DNA from: Peptacetobacter sp900539645
GTDB taxonomy: Bacteria; Bacillota; Clostridia; Peptostreptococcales; Peptostreptococcaceae
Length of the DNA: 44,828 bases
Direction: 5' to 3'
Assembly (NCBI RefSeq): GCF_047807365.1
Contig: NZ_JBLOUI010000017.1
Location: 1-44,828 of the forward strand
Shown: positions 8,256 to 17,685 of the stretch, one piece after another
Layout: every line of letters begins with the position of its first letter
Numbering within the stretch: position 1 is the stretch's first letter
Translations under genes and position numbers: made by a program
Notes under the pieces: model-generated
What the model was told of the DNA's origin: nothing
Databases searched by the model: none
What the model saw: only the letters and a program-made list of their open reading frames with translations

Positions 8256-9551
8256 ATGAACAAAAAAACAACTGACATATTTGTCGTGGGGTTTGCACTG
8301 TTCTCAATATTCTTTGGGGCAGGTAATTTACTTTTCCCACCATACTTAGGTTTGGTTTCGGGACAAGATTGGTTTATTTCATTCTTAGGATTTATAATTG
8401 GTGATGCAGGACTAGCACTTTTAGTTATAGTTGTTGCAGCTAAAAATAAGGGGATACTGGATGAAATTTTAGTTAGAGGTGGAAAGAAGCTGGCAAGATT
8501 TATTGGTTGTGCAGCAATCTTATGTATAGGGCCATTCTTAGCAATACCAAGAACAGCAGCTACTACATTTGAAATGAGTATTCTACCGTTTATGCCTAAT
8601 CTAGGTACTGTAGGGTCTGTTATTTTCTCAATAATATTCTTTGTTGCTACATATTTCTTAACAATAAAATCTACAAGAGTTTTAGATATTATAGGTAAAT
8701 TCTTAACTCCTGTACTTTTATTGAGTTTATTAGCACTTATAATAAAAGGTGTTATAACACCAATAGGACCTATGAGTCCAGATCATATGATAGACAGAAG
8801 TCTATTCAGTGAAGGTCTTTCTCAGGGGTATCTAACAATGGATGCACTTGGAGCATCTGCAATGGCAGGTATAATGATAAGTACTTTAGTGTCTAAAGGT
8901 TACACAGATACAAAAGATCAGATATCTATGACTATAAAAGCTGGATTTGTTTCAGGTATAGCATTATCTATAGTATACGGTGGTCTTTGCTACTTAGGAG
9001 CTACTATGTCTACTATGCACGATATAAATACTTCTCAGGCTCTTCTAGTTGTTGCAGCTACTGAAGGAATATTTGGAACTCCAGGTAAGATTCTATTAGC
9101 GATAATGGTTCTATTTGCATGCTTAACAACATCAATAGGATTAACTTCATCTGCAGGTAGATATTTTGAAGATACAACAGATGGAAGATTATCTTACGAA
9201 AAAATAGTTACAGCTATATGTATATTTAGTGCAGTTGTTTCTACTTTTGGTGTAAATAAGATAATACAGATATCTATACCAATACTTCAGACTATATACC
9301 CTGTTATGATAATACTTGTTGTGCTTACAATATTCACAAAACAGATTAAAAACGACAACACATTCAAAGGTGCTGCGTACTTCACATTTGTAGCAAGTAT
9401 ATTATCTGTAGCAAATTCTTTAACAGGAGCTTTTGAATTTATAAATGTTCTTCCACTTGCTTCTCTTGGTCTTGGATGGATAGTTCCAGGTTTAGTCGGA
9501 GCAGTAGTAGGAAGTTTTATAAAGACTAAAGGATCTATACAGAATGTTTAA
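8256..9551 (+). CDS. brnQ: Branched-chain amino acid:cation symporter BrnQ
   Basis: LIVCS-family cytoplasmic-membrane carrier taking up leucine, isoleucine and valine with sodium or protons. The 431-aa length is standard and about 12 hydrophobic segments are visible. The family signature is at the N-terminus (FFGAGNLLFPPYLG, residues about 20-33), followed by the conserved GPFLAIPRTA segment and the LTSSAGRYF loop. A GGGGAGG site precedes the ATG. It is monocistronic, with its own promoter and a strong terminator. Branched-chain amino acid uptake suits a Stickland-type amino acid fermenter. Confidence 0.95.
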   Translation: MNKKTTDIFVVGFALFSIFFGAGNLLFPPYLGLVSGQDWFISFLGFIIGDAGLALLVIVVAAKNKGILDEILVRGGKKLARFIGCAAILCIGPFLAIPRTAATTFEMSILPFMPNLGTVGSVIFSIIFFVATYFLTIKSTRVLDIIGKFLTPVLLLSLLALIIKGVITPIGPMSPDHMIDRSLFSEGLSQGYLTMDALGASAMAGIMISTLVSKGYTDTKDQISMTIKAGFVSGIALSIVYGGLCYLGATMSTMHDINTSQALLVVAATEGIFGTPGKILLAIMVLFACLTTSIGLTSSAGRYFEDTTDGRLSYEKIVTAICIFSAVVSTFGVNKIIQISIPILQTIYPVMIILVVLTIFTKQIKNDNTFKGAAYFTFVASILSVANSLTGAFEFINVLPLASLGLGWIVPGLVGAVVGSFIKTKGSIQNV

Positions 9552-9574
9552 AAATTAAATTTACAAGATAAATC

Positions 9575-9610
9575 AAGGTGTTTGGAAAATTTCCAAGCAC
9601 CTTTAATTTT
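9575..9610 (+). terminator. brnQ terminator
   Basis: AAGGTG-T-TTGGAAA pairs with TTTCCAA-G-CACCTT (9575-9603), followed by TAATTTT. Confidence 0.8.
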
Positions 9611-9672
9611 GCAGTTAAAAGAGAATAATTAAAATTTATGAGAGGTATGAACAGGAGATTTGAAAGCAAGTT

Positions 9673-9704
9673 TTGATGTTTTTTTTCTGAAAATGTGATA
9701 AACT
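9673..9704 (+). promoter_or_regulatory. Weak promoter candidate for the DUF3798 genes
   Basis: TTGATG (9673-9678) with TGATAA (9696-9701) at 17 bp, or TAAACT at 20 bp. Both are poor matches; it is the best candidate in the 222-bp gap after brnQ. Confidence 0.3.
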
Positions 9705-9773
9705 AAATAAGTATATTGTTTTGATAGAATAGAATTAAACTAAATAAGAATGTAATAGAGAGGAGATATATAG

Positions 9774-10895
9774 ATGTTAAAAAAGATGACCGCATTGGCT
9801 CTTTCTTTTTGTGTAGCAATTGGAGCAGTAGGATGCAACAAGAAAGAAGCAAGTAGTGGAGGACTTACAGATGGATATGCATGTACAATGATAGTAACTC
9901 CAGAATCTGTGAAGTTGGATAAGGGGTTTTTAGAAAAATATAAAGATGTTAAGAATGTAGTACTTCCAGAGGATTACGATAAAAATTTAGATAAAATAAC
10001 AGATGAGATAGCTTCATTTGCGGACAACGAAAAGGTTAAATGTATAATAGTTTGTTCAGATAAGGAAGGAATGCTTCCTGTATTTGAAAAGATAAAAGAA
10101 AAGAATGAAGATATTACAACTATTGCAGCAGGTGTTGAAGAAATACAAAATGAAGATAAACAAGATGACGTTATAATGAATGAGGATATAAATATAGGAT
10201 TTAATCCAACTGACAAAGATAACAATCAAAACGCCGTTAGAATGGCTGAAACTATGGGAGCTAAAGTGTTTGTAAATTATGTTGATGAGTTTGCAAAAGA
10301 CGGTGTAGAGTTTAAACAAAAGAATAGAGAAATGCAGAGAGAATGCGAAAAAAATGGAATTAAGTATGTAGAAGTATTAGTTTCTGGTATGAAAGATGAG
10401 AATGATTCAAAAACTGCTGAAGAATTTATAAAAAAGGATGCAGCTAATAAGAAAAAATCATACGGAGAAAATGTAGCTTTATACGGATGTAGAGAAGCTA
10501 TGGATAAGGCTACAATAGATGCGGCTATGGAAAATAAGCTAATGGTTCCAAATATACATTCTTTAAATAGCACAAAACTATATGGAGATATACTAGGAGT
10601 GGATGTAAGTGGAAGTGATTATACTGAAATTAACTCTAAAATATCTGAAAAACTCAAATCAATGGGTATGGAAGGTAGACTAGCTGGTACAGACATACCA
10701 GAAAAAGTATTCTGTGTTGAGATAGCTTTAGATACTGCAAATAAATTGTACAAGAAAAAAGTTGAGGAAAATGAGCTATTAAGCGATATCAGAGCAGATA
10801 TCAAGGAAAAAACAGGTATTTGGGCAGAATACAATAGTATGAAATACTATAATAATTTCTTAAGAACAGTGGAAATGTATCCAATACTGTACTAA
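9774..10895 (+). CDS. DUF3798 lipoprotein (periplasmic-binding-protein-like)
   Basis: A 373-aa exported protein with a lipoprotein signal (hydrophobic stretch, then AVGC with Cys21), followed by a DUF3798 domain spanning nearly the whole mature protein. Recognisable parts include CTMIVTPESV, KCIIVCSDKEG, the lysine/glutamate-rich middle and a C-terminal segment EMYPILY. DUF3798 proteins resemble type-I substrate-binding folds; their ligands are unknown. The paralogous gene follows at a 10-bp spacing. Four of its five glutamine codons are CAA, whereas most genes in the window use CAG. That hints at a different origin or lower expression. No cognate permease is adjacent. Confidence 0.8.
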   Translation: MLKKMTALALSFCVAIGAVGCNKKEASSGGLTDGYACTMIVTPESVKLDKGFLEKYKDVKNVVLPEDYDKNLDKITDEIASFADNEKVKCIIVCSDKEGMLPVFEKIKEKNEDITTIAAGVEEIQNEDKQDDVIMNEDINIGFNPTDKDNNQNAVRMAETMGAKVFVNYVDEFAKDGVEFKQKNREMQRECEKNGIKYVEVLVSGMKDENDSKTAEEFIKKDAANKKKSYGENVALYGCREAMDKATIDAAMENKLMVPNIHSLNSTKLYGDILGVDVSGSDYTEINSKISEKLKSMGMEGRLAGTDIPEKVFCVEIALDTANKLYKKKVEENELLSDIRADIKEKTGIWAEYNSMKYYNNFLRTVEMYPILY

Positions 10896-10905
10896 GGAGG
10901 AAAAT

Positions 10906-12048
10906 ATGAAAAAGATAATTGCAATAATTTTAAGTGTAGTGATGTTATCTCTGCCTATGTCAACTTATTCAAAGGCAGAAGGCGCAGATGAAAAACAGGT
11001 CAAAGTAGGTATTGTGACAGGAACTATGAGTTCAGATAAGAGCTCTTATGAAGCTGCTAAAAAAATGGTAGCTTTATACAAACTAAAGAACAAAGATAAA
11101 AATTCAAATGATGAGATAAAACATTTTGTATTGCCAGCAAATTCAAATGGAGCTAAAAAAGTTGTAGATAAGATAGTTGCTGATGAAGATATGAATGCAG
11201 TTGTATTTTCGGGAAATGATAAAAATATGCTTGGCTATATAAAAGATATAAAAGCAAAAAGAAATGACATGCTTCTTATGGGAGCAGACTTAAATATGCC
11301 AATAGAAGAAATGAGCGAAAATTTAAATCTAAGCTTTGTACCTACAGAAATTTCTAGTGGTAAGGATACTGCAATGCTTGCAAAAGAAATGGGCGCAGAG
11401 GCATTTGTAGTTTATTATTCAGACAAAGATTTAAAGGAAAATAAAAATCTTAGTAAAAAAATAGAAGAGATGAAAAAAGAATGTGCCAATCAGAACATAG
11501 AATTTGCAGAAGTTAAGGTAGCTGATATAAATTCTAAAGAAGATGAGTATAAGGTTAAAAAGTTTATTAGTGAAGATATAGAAAAACAGATATATAAATA
11601 CGGAAAAAATGTAAATCTATACGGAACAAATTCTACTATGGACGATGTAATTGTAAAAAGGGGCATAAAGGAAAGACTTATAATAGCTGAAACTAGCGAT
11701 GGTTGTATTGAAAATGATTTAAATGAACTTTACAGAACTATTATGAAAACTGCTGAAAGAGGAAACTTTAGAGGAAATGTATCTCTTTTAGCTGGTAAGA
11801 ATTCAAAATACAACATGGATAGAAGAGTCGGTGGTCTTTTAATGCCTAATGATACATTTGCTATATATTCAGCGGTAGATACAGCAATAGTAGCCTTAGA
11901 GCAGGATGTAAATGAAAATAAGCTATGTATGGCTTCTTTTATAGAAAAATCTATATCTGAAAAAGATGGGATTTCTGGTGCGTTTAGAAATGCTAAATCA
12001 GGAATAAAAAATGTTAAAGTAACATATGTAGACCAGGTTATATATTAA
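10906..12048 (+). CDS. Second DUF3798 exported protein
   Basis: A 380-aa paralogue of the preceding lipoprotein. It has a Sec signal peptide (about residues 1-25, ending YSKAEG) but no lipobox cysteine, so it is predicted to be released or wall-associated rather than lipid-anchored. The DUF3798 pattern is clear: VKVGIVTGTMSSDKSSYEAA at the start of the domain, MNAVVFSGNDKNML in the middle, and VTYVDQVIY at the end. An AAGGAGG site lies 6 nt upstream and the gene is 10 bp downstream of its partner. The regulator gene follows after 32 bp, so the three are probably co-transcribed. The ligand is unknown. Confidence 0.8.
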   Translation: MKKIIAIILSVVMLSLPMSTYSKAEGADEKQVKVGIVTGTMSSDKSSYEAAKKMVALYKLKNKDKNSNDEIKHFVLPANSNGAKKVVDKIVADEDMNAVVFSGNDKNMLGYIKDIKAKRNDMLLMGADLNMPIEEMSENLNLSFVPTEISSGKDTAMLAKEMGAEAFVVYYSDKDLKENKNLSKKIEEMKKECANQNIEFAEVKVADINSKEDEYKVKKFISEDIEKQIYKYGKNVNLYGTNSTMDDVIVKRGIKERLIIAETSDGCIENDLNELYRTIMKTAERGNFRGNVSLLAGKNSKYNMDRRVGGLLMPNDTFAIYSAVDTAIVALEQDVNENKLCMASFIEKSISEKDGISGAFRNAKSGIKNVKVTYVDQVIY

Positions 12049-12080
12049 TAATTAATGGAAACTGAAAAGAGGAGAGTAGT

Positions 12081-13079
12081 ATGAAAAAACAGCTTACCAT
12101 GGCGGATATAGCTAAAATAGCTGGAGTCGGTAAAAGTACTGTATCTAGGTATTTTAATGGGGGCTATGTAAAAGAGGAAACAAAGGAAAAGATAAGGGTA
12201 GTAATAGAGGAGTATAACTACAAGCCTAATACATTTGCTCAGAGCTTAAAGGCAAAGGAAACGAAGATAATAGGGGTTGTTGTTCCATGCTTAGATTCTA
12301 CAGTTACGTCTAGGGTACTTATGTCATTAGATGAAGAATTAAGAGCTGCTGGATATACCATGCTTATTATGAATACTGCCCATGATCACAACCTTGAGAT
12401 AGAGAATATTGAAAATCTGCAAAGACTTAGAGTGGATGCGATTATTTTGAGTGCGATAAGTATGACTGACGAGCTTAAAAAGGTAATAGGTTCTGTAGAT
12501 GTACCACTTTTAGTACTTGAGCAGGAATACGCAGCAGGTGTGTCTATAATAAACAACGACTACGATGCAGGATATAAAATGGGAAAATATGTCGCTGATA
12601 AGGGTCATAAAAACGTGCTTGTAGTCAGTGTAAATGAAAAAGACATAGCTGTTGGAGTTAAGCGAAGAAGTGGGATATTGGATGCTTTAGAGAATTCAAA
12701 TGTAGAAAATGTGGATGTACTTGAGAGCAATTTCTCACATCATAAAACTTATGATTGTGTTAAAGAATATTTTAAGGATGGGTTGAAAAATATAGATGCA
12801 GTTATATGTAGTACAGACAAACAGGCTGTAGCAGTTATGAACGTACTTGAAGAATTAGAAGTTTCTATTCCAGAAGAAGTATCTATATGTGGATTTGGTG
12901 GATATGAAACGAGCAAGCTTTTGAAACCAAGACTTACAACGATAAAATTTGACTCTGAAAAGCTTGGAAAAATAGCTACAGAAACGATTTTAAAGATGAT
13001 AAAAAAAGAAGAAGTAGAAAAATTACAGAGCGTCGACGCCAAATTTATAGAGGGCGAATCTGTATCAGATATGAATTAA
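12081..13079 (+). CDS. LacI-family transcriptional regulator, probable sucrose repressor
   Basis: A 332-aa LacI/GalR regulator. The N-terminal helix-turn-helix (LTMADIAKIAGVGKSTVSRY, about residues 4-23) and hinge helix are followed by a periplasmic-binding-like effector domain with IIGVVVPCLDS and the C-terminal ICGFGGYE region. Family members repress sugar operons until an inducer binds. It is the last gene before a terminator, and the sucrose operon starts 180 bp further on with two operator-like sites in its promoter. That makes ScrR-like control of sucrose uptake the likely job. The specificity is inferred from context. GAGGAGAG precedes the ATG. Confidence 0.88.
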   Translation: MKKQLTMADIAKIAGVGKSTVSRYFNGGYVKEETKEKIRVVIEEYNYKPNTFAQSLKAKETKIIGVVVPCLDSTVTSRVLMSLDEELRAAGYTMLIMNTAHDHNLEIENIENLQRLRVDAIILSAISMTDELKKVIGSVDVPLLVLEQEYAAGVSIINNDYDAGYKMGKYVADKGHKNVLVVSVNEKDIAVGVKRRSGILDALENSNVENVDVLESNFSHHKTYDCVKEYFKDGLKNIDAVICSTDKQAVAVMNVLEELEVSIPEEVSICGFGGYETSKLLKPRLTTIKFDSEKLGKIATETILKMIKKEEVEKLQSVDAKFIEGESVSDMN

Positions 13080-13092
13080 AATATAAAAAAAT

Positions 13093-13137
13093 ATATCCGA
13101 GATTTGTAAAATTAGCGCAAATTCTCGGATATTTTTT
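13093..13137 (+). terminator. Terminator of the DUF3798-lacI unit
   Basis: ATATCCGAGATTTG (13093-13106) pairs with CAAATTCTCGGATAT (13118-13132, one bulge), then TTTTT. Confidence 0.9.
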
Positions 13138-13173
13138 GCTGAAAAATAAGTGTAAAAAATTTAAAAGAATTTG

Positions 13174-13203
13174 TTGACAAGAAAGTGGAACCGGTACTAT
13201 AAT
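13174..13203 (+). promoter_or_regulatory. Promoter of the sucrose PTS operon
   Basis: Consensus TTGACA (13174-13179), an 18-bp spacer and consensus TATAAT (13198-13203). An operator-like site lies inside the spacer. Confidence 0.85.
13187..13198 (+). promoter_or_regulatory. LacI-type operator candidate O1 in the sucrose promoter
   Basis: GGAACCGGTACT, a near-palindrome with the central CpG (13192-13193) typical of LacI/GalR operators. It lies between -35 and -10, where a bound repressor would block RNA polymerase. Confidence 0.65.
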
Positions 13204-13217
13204 ATAGTTGTAAATAT

Positions 13218-13229
13218 GAAATCGGTACC
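13218..13229 (+). promoter_or_regulatory. LacI-type operator candidate O2 near the transcription start
   Basis: GAAATCGGTACC, sharing GnAAnCGGTAC with O1. Its centre (13223-13224) is 31 bp, close to three helical turns, from the O1 centre. Both sites would face the same side of the DNA. Confidence 0.65.
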
Positions 13230-13261
13230 ATTATTAAATATGAACAGGAGGAAAACGATTT

Positions 13262-15187
13262 ATGAATTATTCAGTTGTTGCTAGAGATATAATCTCTTGC
13301 GTAGGTGGTAAAGAAAATATAAAATCAGCACAACACTGTGCGACAAGATTAAGATTAGTATTAAAAGATAAAAACATTGTAGACGAAAAAGGTCTTGAAG
13401 AAATCGATGCAGTAAAAGGAACATTCTACACAAATGGTCAGTATCAGATAATATTAGGATCAGGTGTAGTAAACCTTGTTTGCGAAGAAGTAGTTAAACA
13501 GGCAAATTTAAGTAGTGAAAATAAAAATTCAAAAGAAGATGAAGAAGTTAAACAGGAAGGAAATCTTCTACAGAGAGCAGTTAAAGGACTAAGTGATATA
13601 TTTGTCCCAATAATACCAGCAATAGTTGCAGGTGGGTTAATGATGGGACTTTACAATGTACTTACTGCGGCATTTTTCGCAGGAGGTAAATCAATTATAG
13701 ATTTATATCCTCAGTTTGCGGGAATAGCATCAATGGTAAATCTATTCTCAAGTGCAGCATTTACATTCTTACCAGTTTTACTTGGATTCTCAGCTAGTAA
13801 AAAATTTGGCGGTAACCCATTCTTAGGGGCAGCAATGGGGATGATAATGGTTCATCCAGATTTATTAAATGCTTATGCAGTTGGAACAGCTACAGAAATT
13901 CCATACTGGGATATATTTGGATTACATATAGCTATGGCAGGATATCAGGGAACAGTGCTTCCAGTTTTAGCTGTAGCTTGGATAATGTCTGCTATAGAAA
14001 AAAGATTACACAAAATAACTCCAACTTGGTTAGATAACTTAACAACTCCTCTTTTAACAACATTAATCACAGGATTTGTAACATTCTTATTCATAGGGCC
14101 AATAATGAGAAGTGCAGGGGATTATTTAGCAGCTGGACTTAGCTGGATGTACAATACTTTAGGATTTATAGGTGGAGGAATATTTGGTTTATTATATGCA
14201 CCTATAACAATGACAGGTATGCACCACAGTTTTATAGCAGTAGAAACTCAGCTTATAGCAGCTAAAGCGACTACTGGAGGAAGTTTCATATTCCCAACAG
14301 CTTCAATGAACAATATAGCTCAGGGTGCTGCAGTTTTAGCAGTTCTTTGGATAACTAAAAACGAAAAAATGAAATCAGTTTGTAGTGCAGCAGGTATCTC
14401 AGCATTACTTGGAATAACTGAGCCAGCAATGTTTGGTGTTACTTTAAAACTTAGATACCCATTCATAGCAGCTATAATAGGATCTGCTTGTGGTAGTGCA
14501 TTCTTAGCGGCATTCCATGTATTAGCAATAGCACAGGGAGCTGCAGGTATACCAGGATTTATATCAATACCAATTCAGAACTGGGGATTCTTTGCAATAG
14601 GTGGATTAATAGCATTTGCAGTTGCATTTGGACTAACATTTATACTTGCTAAGAGAGAATCCATGAAAAATGGAAAAGTAAAAGAAGCTGCTGAAGAAGA
14701 AGATGCAGCAGAAAAAATGCTTGAAGCAAATGGAATAGAAGAAGTAAAAGAAGAAAAAATATACAGCCCAATGAACGGTGTTGTAAAAGATATAGAGAAT
14801 TCATCAGATGCAGCATTCTCATCAAAAGCTATGGGAGATGGTGTTGTAATAACTGAGCACGACGGAAATGTTTATGCGCCAGTAGATGGAGAGGTTGTGT
14901 TTACATTCCCAACAGGACACGCATGTGGTATAAAAAGCGATGCTGGAGCAGAAATATTAATTCACTGTGGAATAGATACCGTAAAACTAGAAGGAAATGG
15001 ATTTGACGCTAATTTAGAGTCAAATCAGAAGGTTAAAAAAGGCGATTTATTAATAAGTTTTGATAAAGATTTTGTAGAAAAATCTGGTTGTTCATCAGAA
15101 GTTATTATGGTTATAACTGAATCTGAAAAAGAGTTAGAACTTAAAAAACAGGGTGAATGTACTACTGAAGATATAATATTTGAATAA
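13262..15187 (+). CDS. Sucrose-type PTS permease, fused EIIBCA
   Basis: A 641-aa membrane protein that imports and phosphorylates its sugar with phosphoenolpyruvate-derived phosphate. IIB is N-terminal with phosphorylated Cys26 in QHCATRLR. IIC spans about residues 105-465 and includes the conserved GITEPAMFG. A charged linker leads to IIA (from about 495), with His553 in TGHACG and active-site His568 in LIHCGIDTV. Full B-C-A fusion in the glucose/sucrose class plus the adjacent sucrose-6-phosphate hydrolase indicates sucrose (ScrA). The start has AGGAGG 9 nt upstream. It is the first gene of a three-gene operon under the O1/O2 promoter. Confidence 0.92.
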   Translation: MNYSVVARDIISCVGGKENIKSAQHCATRLRLVLKDKNIVDEKGLEEIDAVKGTFYTNGQYQIILGSGVVNLVCEEVVKQANLSSENKNSKEDEEVKQEGNLLQRAVKGLSDIFVPIIPAIVAGGLMMGLYNVLTAAFFAGGKSIIDLYPQFAGIASMVNLFSSAAFTFLPVLLGFSASKKFGGNPFLGAAMGMIMVHPDLLNAYAVGTATEIPYWDIFGLHIAMAGYQGTVLPVLAVAWIMSAIEKRLHKITPTWLDNLTTPLLTTLITGFVTFLFIGPIMRSAGDYLAAGLSWMYNTLGFIGGGIFGLLYAPITMTGMHHSFIAVETQLIAAKATTGGSFIFPTASMNNIAQGAAVLAVLWITKNEKMKSVCSAAGISALLGITEPAMFGVTLKLRYPFIAAIIGSACGSAFLAAFHVLAIAQGAAGIPGFISIPIQNWGFFAIGGLIAFAVAFGLTFILAKRESMKNGKVKEAAEEEDAAEKMLEANGIEEVKEEKIYSPMNGVVKDIENSSDAAFSSKAMGDGVVITEHDGNVYAPVDGEVVFTFPTGHACGIKSDAGAEILIHCGIDTVKLEGNGFDANLESNQKVKKGDLLISFDKDFVEKSGCSSEVIMVITESEKELELKKQGECTTEDIIFE

Positions 15188-15257
15188 ATTATGCATTATA
15201 TTAACAGATGATACATATTTGAATAATTAGAAAGACTAAAAAATTGGAGAGATAAAA

Positions 15258-16703
15258 ATGAACATAGAAGAATTTAGAAAAGTTTGGGAAGAAAATAAAG
15301 GACTTAGAGAACTGGCAGCAAAGGATAAGGATAGATTAAATTACCATATAATGCCTACAAGTGGTTGGGTAAATGATCCAAATGGACTATGCCAATTTGA
15401 TGGAGTTTACCATATTTACTATCAGTATTCTCCTTTTGATGTAAATGGAAAACTGAAACTATGGGGACATATAACGACAGAGGATTTCATAAAATATCAG
15501 GAACATGAACCTGTTTTATATCCGGATTTTAGATACGACCAAAACGGAGTGTATTCAGGAAGTGCGGTAGTTAGAAATGGGAAGATAAACTATTTCTATA
15601 CAGGAAATGTTAAACATTTAGATGGTGATTACGATTACATAATGACTGGTAGAGAACAGAATTTAATAGCTTGTAGTAGTGAAGATGGGTTTAATTTTAG
15701 TGAAAAGGAATTGATAATGACTAACACAGATTTTCCATCTAATTTAAGCCTACATGTAAGAGATCCTAAAGTTTATCACAAAAATGGTATAGACTACATG
15801 GTGCTAGGTGCAAGAGATGATAATAGTACAGGTTGCTTATTAGTTTTAAAAGGGAAAGATTTAAAAAACTGGGAATGCCATACTGTAATATACAGCGATG
15901 AAAAATTTGGATATATGTGGGAGTGCCCTGATTTATTTGACTTAAATGGAGAAACTGTGCTTGTAACTTGTCCTCAGGGGGTTCCAGAAGAGGGATATAT
16001 TTACAAAAATGTCCACCAGAACGGATATTTTATAATGAGTGGAGATTTAGCGTCTAAAGACGTGAATTTATCTGAATTTAGATTATTAGACTATGGATTT
16101 GATTTCTACGCACCTCAGAGTTTTGAAGATGAGTCAGGAAGAAGAATTCTTGTAGGTTGGATGGGTATTCCAGATGCGGATTATACTAATAGAACTACTG
16201 AAAATGGATGGCAGCACGCACTTACTATGCCTAGAGAATTGATATTAAAAGATGGTATAATATATCAAAGACCTGTAGAGGAAATAAAAGCCTTGAGGGG
16301 AAATATGCGTACATTTGCAGCTGATGAATTTAAAGATTTAGAAGTAGAAGATCTTTCATTTGAGCTATGTGCTGAGTTTGAAAAATGCAATGAGTTTAAA
16401 TTAAATTTAAGAAATGATATAAGTTTATCTTTTGATAAATCTAAAGGTTTAATTGAGTTAAATATGGGAGAAAGTGGATGTGGTAGAGATGCTAGATATG
16501 CTTACTGCGACGAGATAAGAAATATAGACGTATACTCTGATACATCTGCGTTTGAGATATTTATAAATGATGGAGAAATTGTGTTTACAACTAGAGCATA
16601 CACAGATGGAGCTCAAAAAATTGGATTTGAAAAACTAGATGGATTAGCAAAAGTTTGTATGTACGATATGAAAAAAATAGTATTTGGAATTGATGAATTT
16701 TAG
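15258..16703 (+). CDS. Sucrose-6-phosphate hydrolase (GH32)
   Basis: Cytoplasmic glycoside hydrolase splitting sucrose-6-phosphate into glucose-6-phosphate and fructose. The 481-aa length is usual. The five-bladed propeller contains the three catalytic motifs: WVNDPNG with nucleophile Asp40, RDPKV with Asp169 as transition-state stabiliser, and WECPDLF with acid/base Glu222. The C-terminal beta-sandwich follows from about residue 340. It is the second gene of the sucrose operon, 70 bp after the PTS gene, and ends 16 bp before the fructokinase start. Commonly named scrB or sacA in related bacteria. Confidence 0.95.
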   Translation: MNIEEFRKVWEENKGLRELAAKDKDRLNYHIMPTSGWVNDPNGLCQFDGVYHIYYQYSPFDVNGKLKLWGHITTEDFIKYQEHEPVLYPDFRYDQNGVYSGSAVVRNGKINYFYTGNVKHLDGDYDYIMTGREQNLIACSSEDGFNFSEKELIMTNTDFPSNLSLHVRDPKVYHKNGIDYMVLGARDDNSTGCLLVLKGKDLKNWECHTVIYSDEKFGYMWECPDLFDLNGETVLVTCPQGVPEEGYIYKNVHQNGYFIMSGDLASKDVNLSEFRLLDYGFDFYAPQSFEDESGRRILVGWMGIPDADYTNRTTENGWQHALTMPRELILKDGIIYQRPVEEIKALRGNMRTFAADEFKDLEVEDLSFELCAEFEKCNEFKLNLRNDISLSFDKSKGLIELNMGESGCGRDARYAYCDEIRNIDVYSDTSAFEIFINDGEIVFTTRAYTDGAQKIGFEKLDGLAKVCMYDMKKIVFGIDEF

Positions 16704-16719
16704 AGAAGGGGATTTTGAT

Positions 16720-17685
16720 ATGAAAAAGTTGTGTGCAGTTGGAGAGGCACTTATAGATTTTGTGCCTATGGAAAAAGGACAGAGATTAAAAGATGTTGTT
16801 ACGTTTAAAAGAGTTGCAGGAGGAGCTCCAGCAAATGTTGCAGGTGCATTCTGTAAGCTTGGAGGACGTGCGAAAATGATAACTAAGCTAGGTAACGACG
16901 CTTTTGGAGATTATATCGAGGAAACTCTTAGAGAAGTTGGAATAGAAACAGATTCTGTAATAAGAACTGACGATGCGGATACATCTCTTGCATTTGTTTC
17001 GCTTGCTGCAGATGGAAATAGAGATTTTATGTTCTACAGAAGAAATTGCTCTGATTTATCACTAGATTTTTCTGAGTTAGATGAAAATGTACTAGATGAT
17101 TGCGAAATACTTCATTTCTGCAGTGTTTCACTAAAAGAAAGCCCTATGAAAAATACTCATATAGAGCTTATTAAAAAGGCTTCTGAAAAGGGAATGATTA
17201 TAAGCTTTGATCCAAATCTAAGATTTTCTCTTTGGGAAAATGAGGCGGATTTAAAAGCTGCTGTTAAAGAATTTTTACCTTATGCAGATATTATAAAAAT
17301 TTCTGATGAGGAGCTAGAATTTATAACAGGAAAGCAGAAAATAGAAGATGCTTTAGAAGATTTATTTGCGTTAGATAAATGTAAAATTGTAGTATATACA
17401 AAAGGTGCAGATGGAGCAGAAGTTTATACTAAAAAAGCGGTTGCAAAGCACGATGGATACAAAGTAGATGCTGTAGATACTACTGGGGCTGGAGATTCGT
17501 TTATAGCCGCGTTATTATACAAAATTGCGGACTTTGAAGGCAGACTTGAAGAGTTACCAGAAGAGTTTATTTACGATGCAGTAAAATTTGCCAACGCATA
17601 TGGAGCTTTAACTACTCAGAAACAGGGTGCTCTTGCGTCTTATGCAAATATGGAAGATACTGTAAAATTTATGGAAAACAATTAA
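16720..17685 (+). CDS. PfkB-family fructokinase
   Basis: Phosphorylates the fructose released by the sucrose-6-phosphate hydrolase. 321 aa counted from ATG 16720 (MKKLCAVGEALIDFVP), preferred because AGAAGGGG lies 9 nt upstream. An upstream in-frame ATG at 16684 overlaps the preceding gene and lacks such a site. PfkB signatures are present: the N-terminal GGAPANVAGAFCKLGG and the C-terminal DTTGAGDSF with catalytic base Asp259. Operon context makes fructose the substrate; a related sugar kinase activity cannot be excluded. Confidence 0.92.
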   Translation: MKKLCAVGEALIDFVPMEKGQRLKDVVTFKRVAGGAPANVAGAFCKLGGRAKMITKLGNDAFGDYIEETLREVGIETDSVIRTDDADTSLAFVSLAADGNRDFMFYRRNCSDLSLDFSELDENVLDDCEILHFCSVSLKESPMKNTHIELIKKASEKGMIISFDPNLRFSLWENEADLKAAVKEFLPYADIIKISDEELEFITGKQKIEDALEDLFALDKCKIVVYTKGADGAEVYTKKAVAKHDGYKVDAVDTTGAGDSFIAALLYKIADFEGRLEELPEEFIYDAVKFANAYGALTTQKQGALASYANMEDTVKFMENN

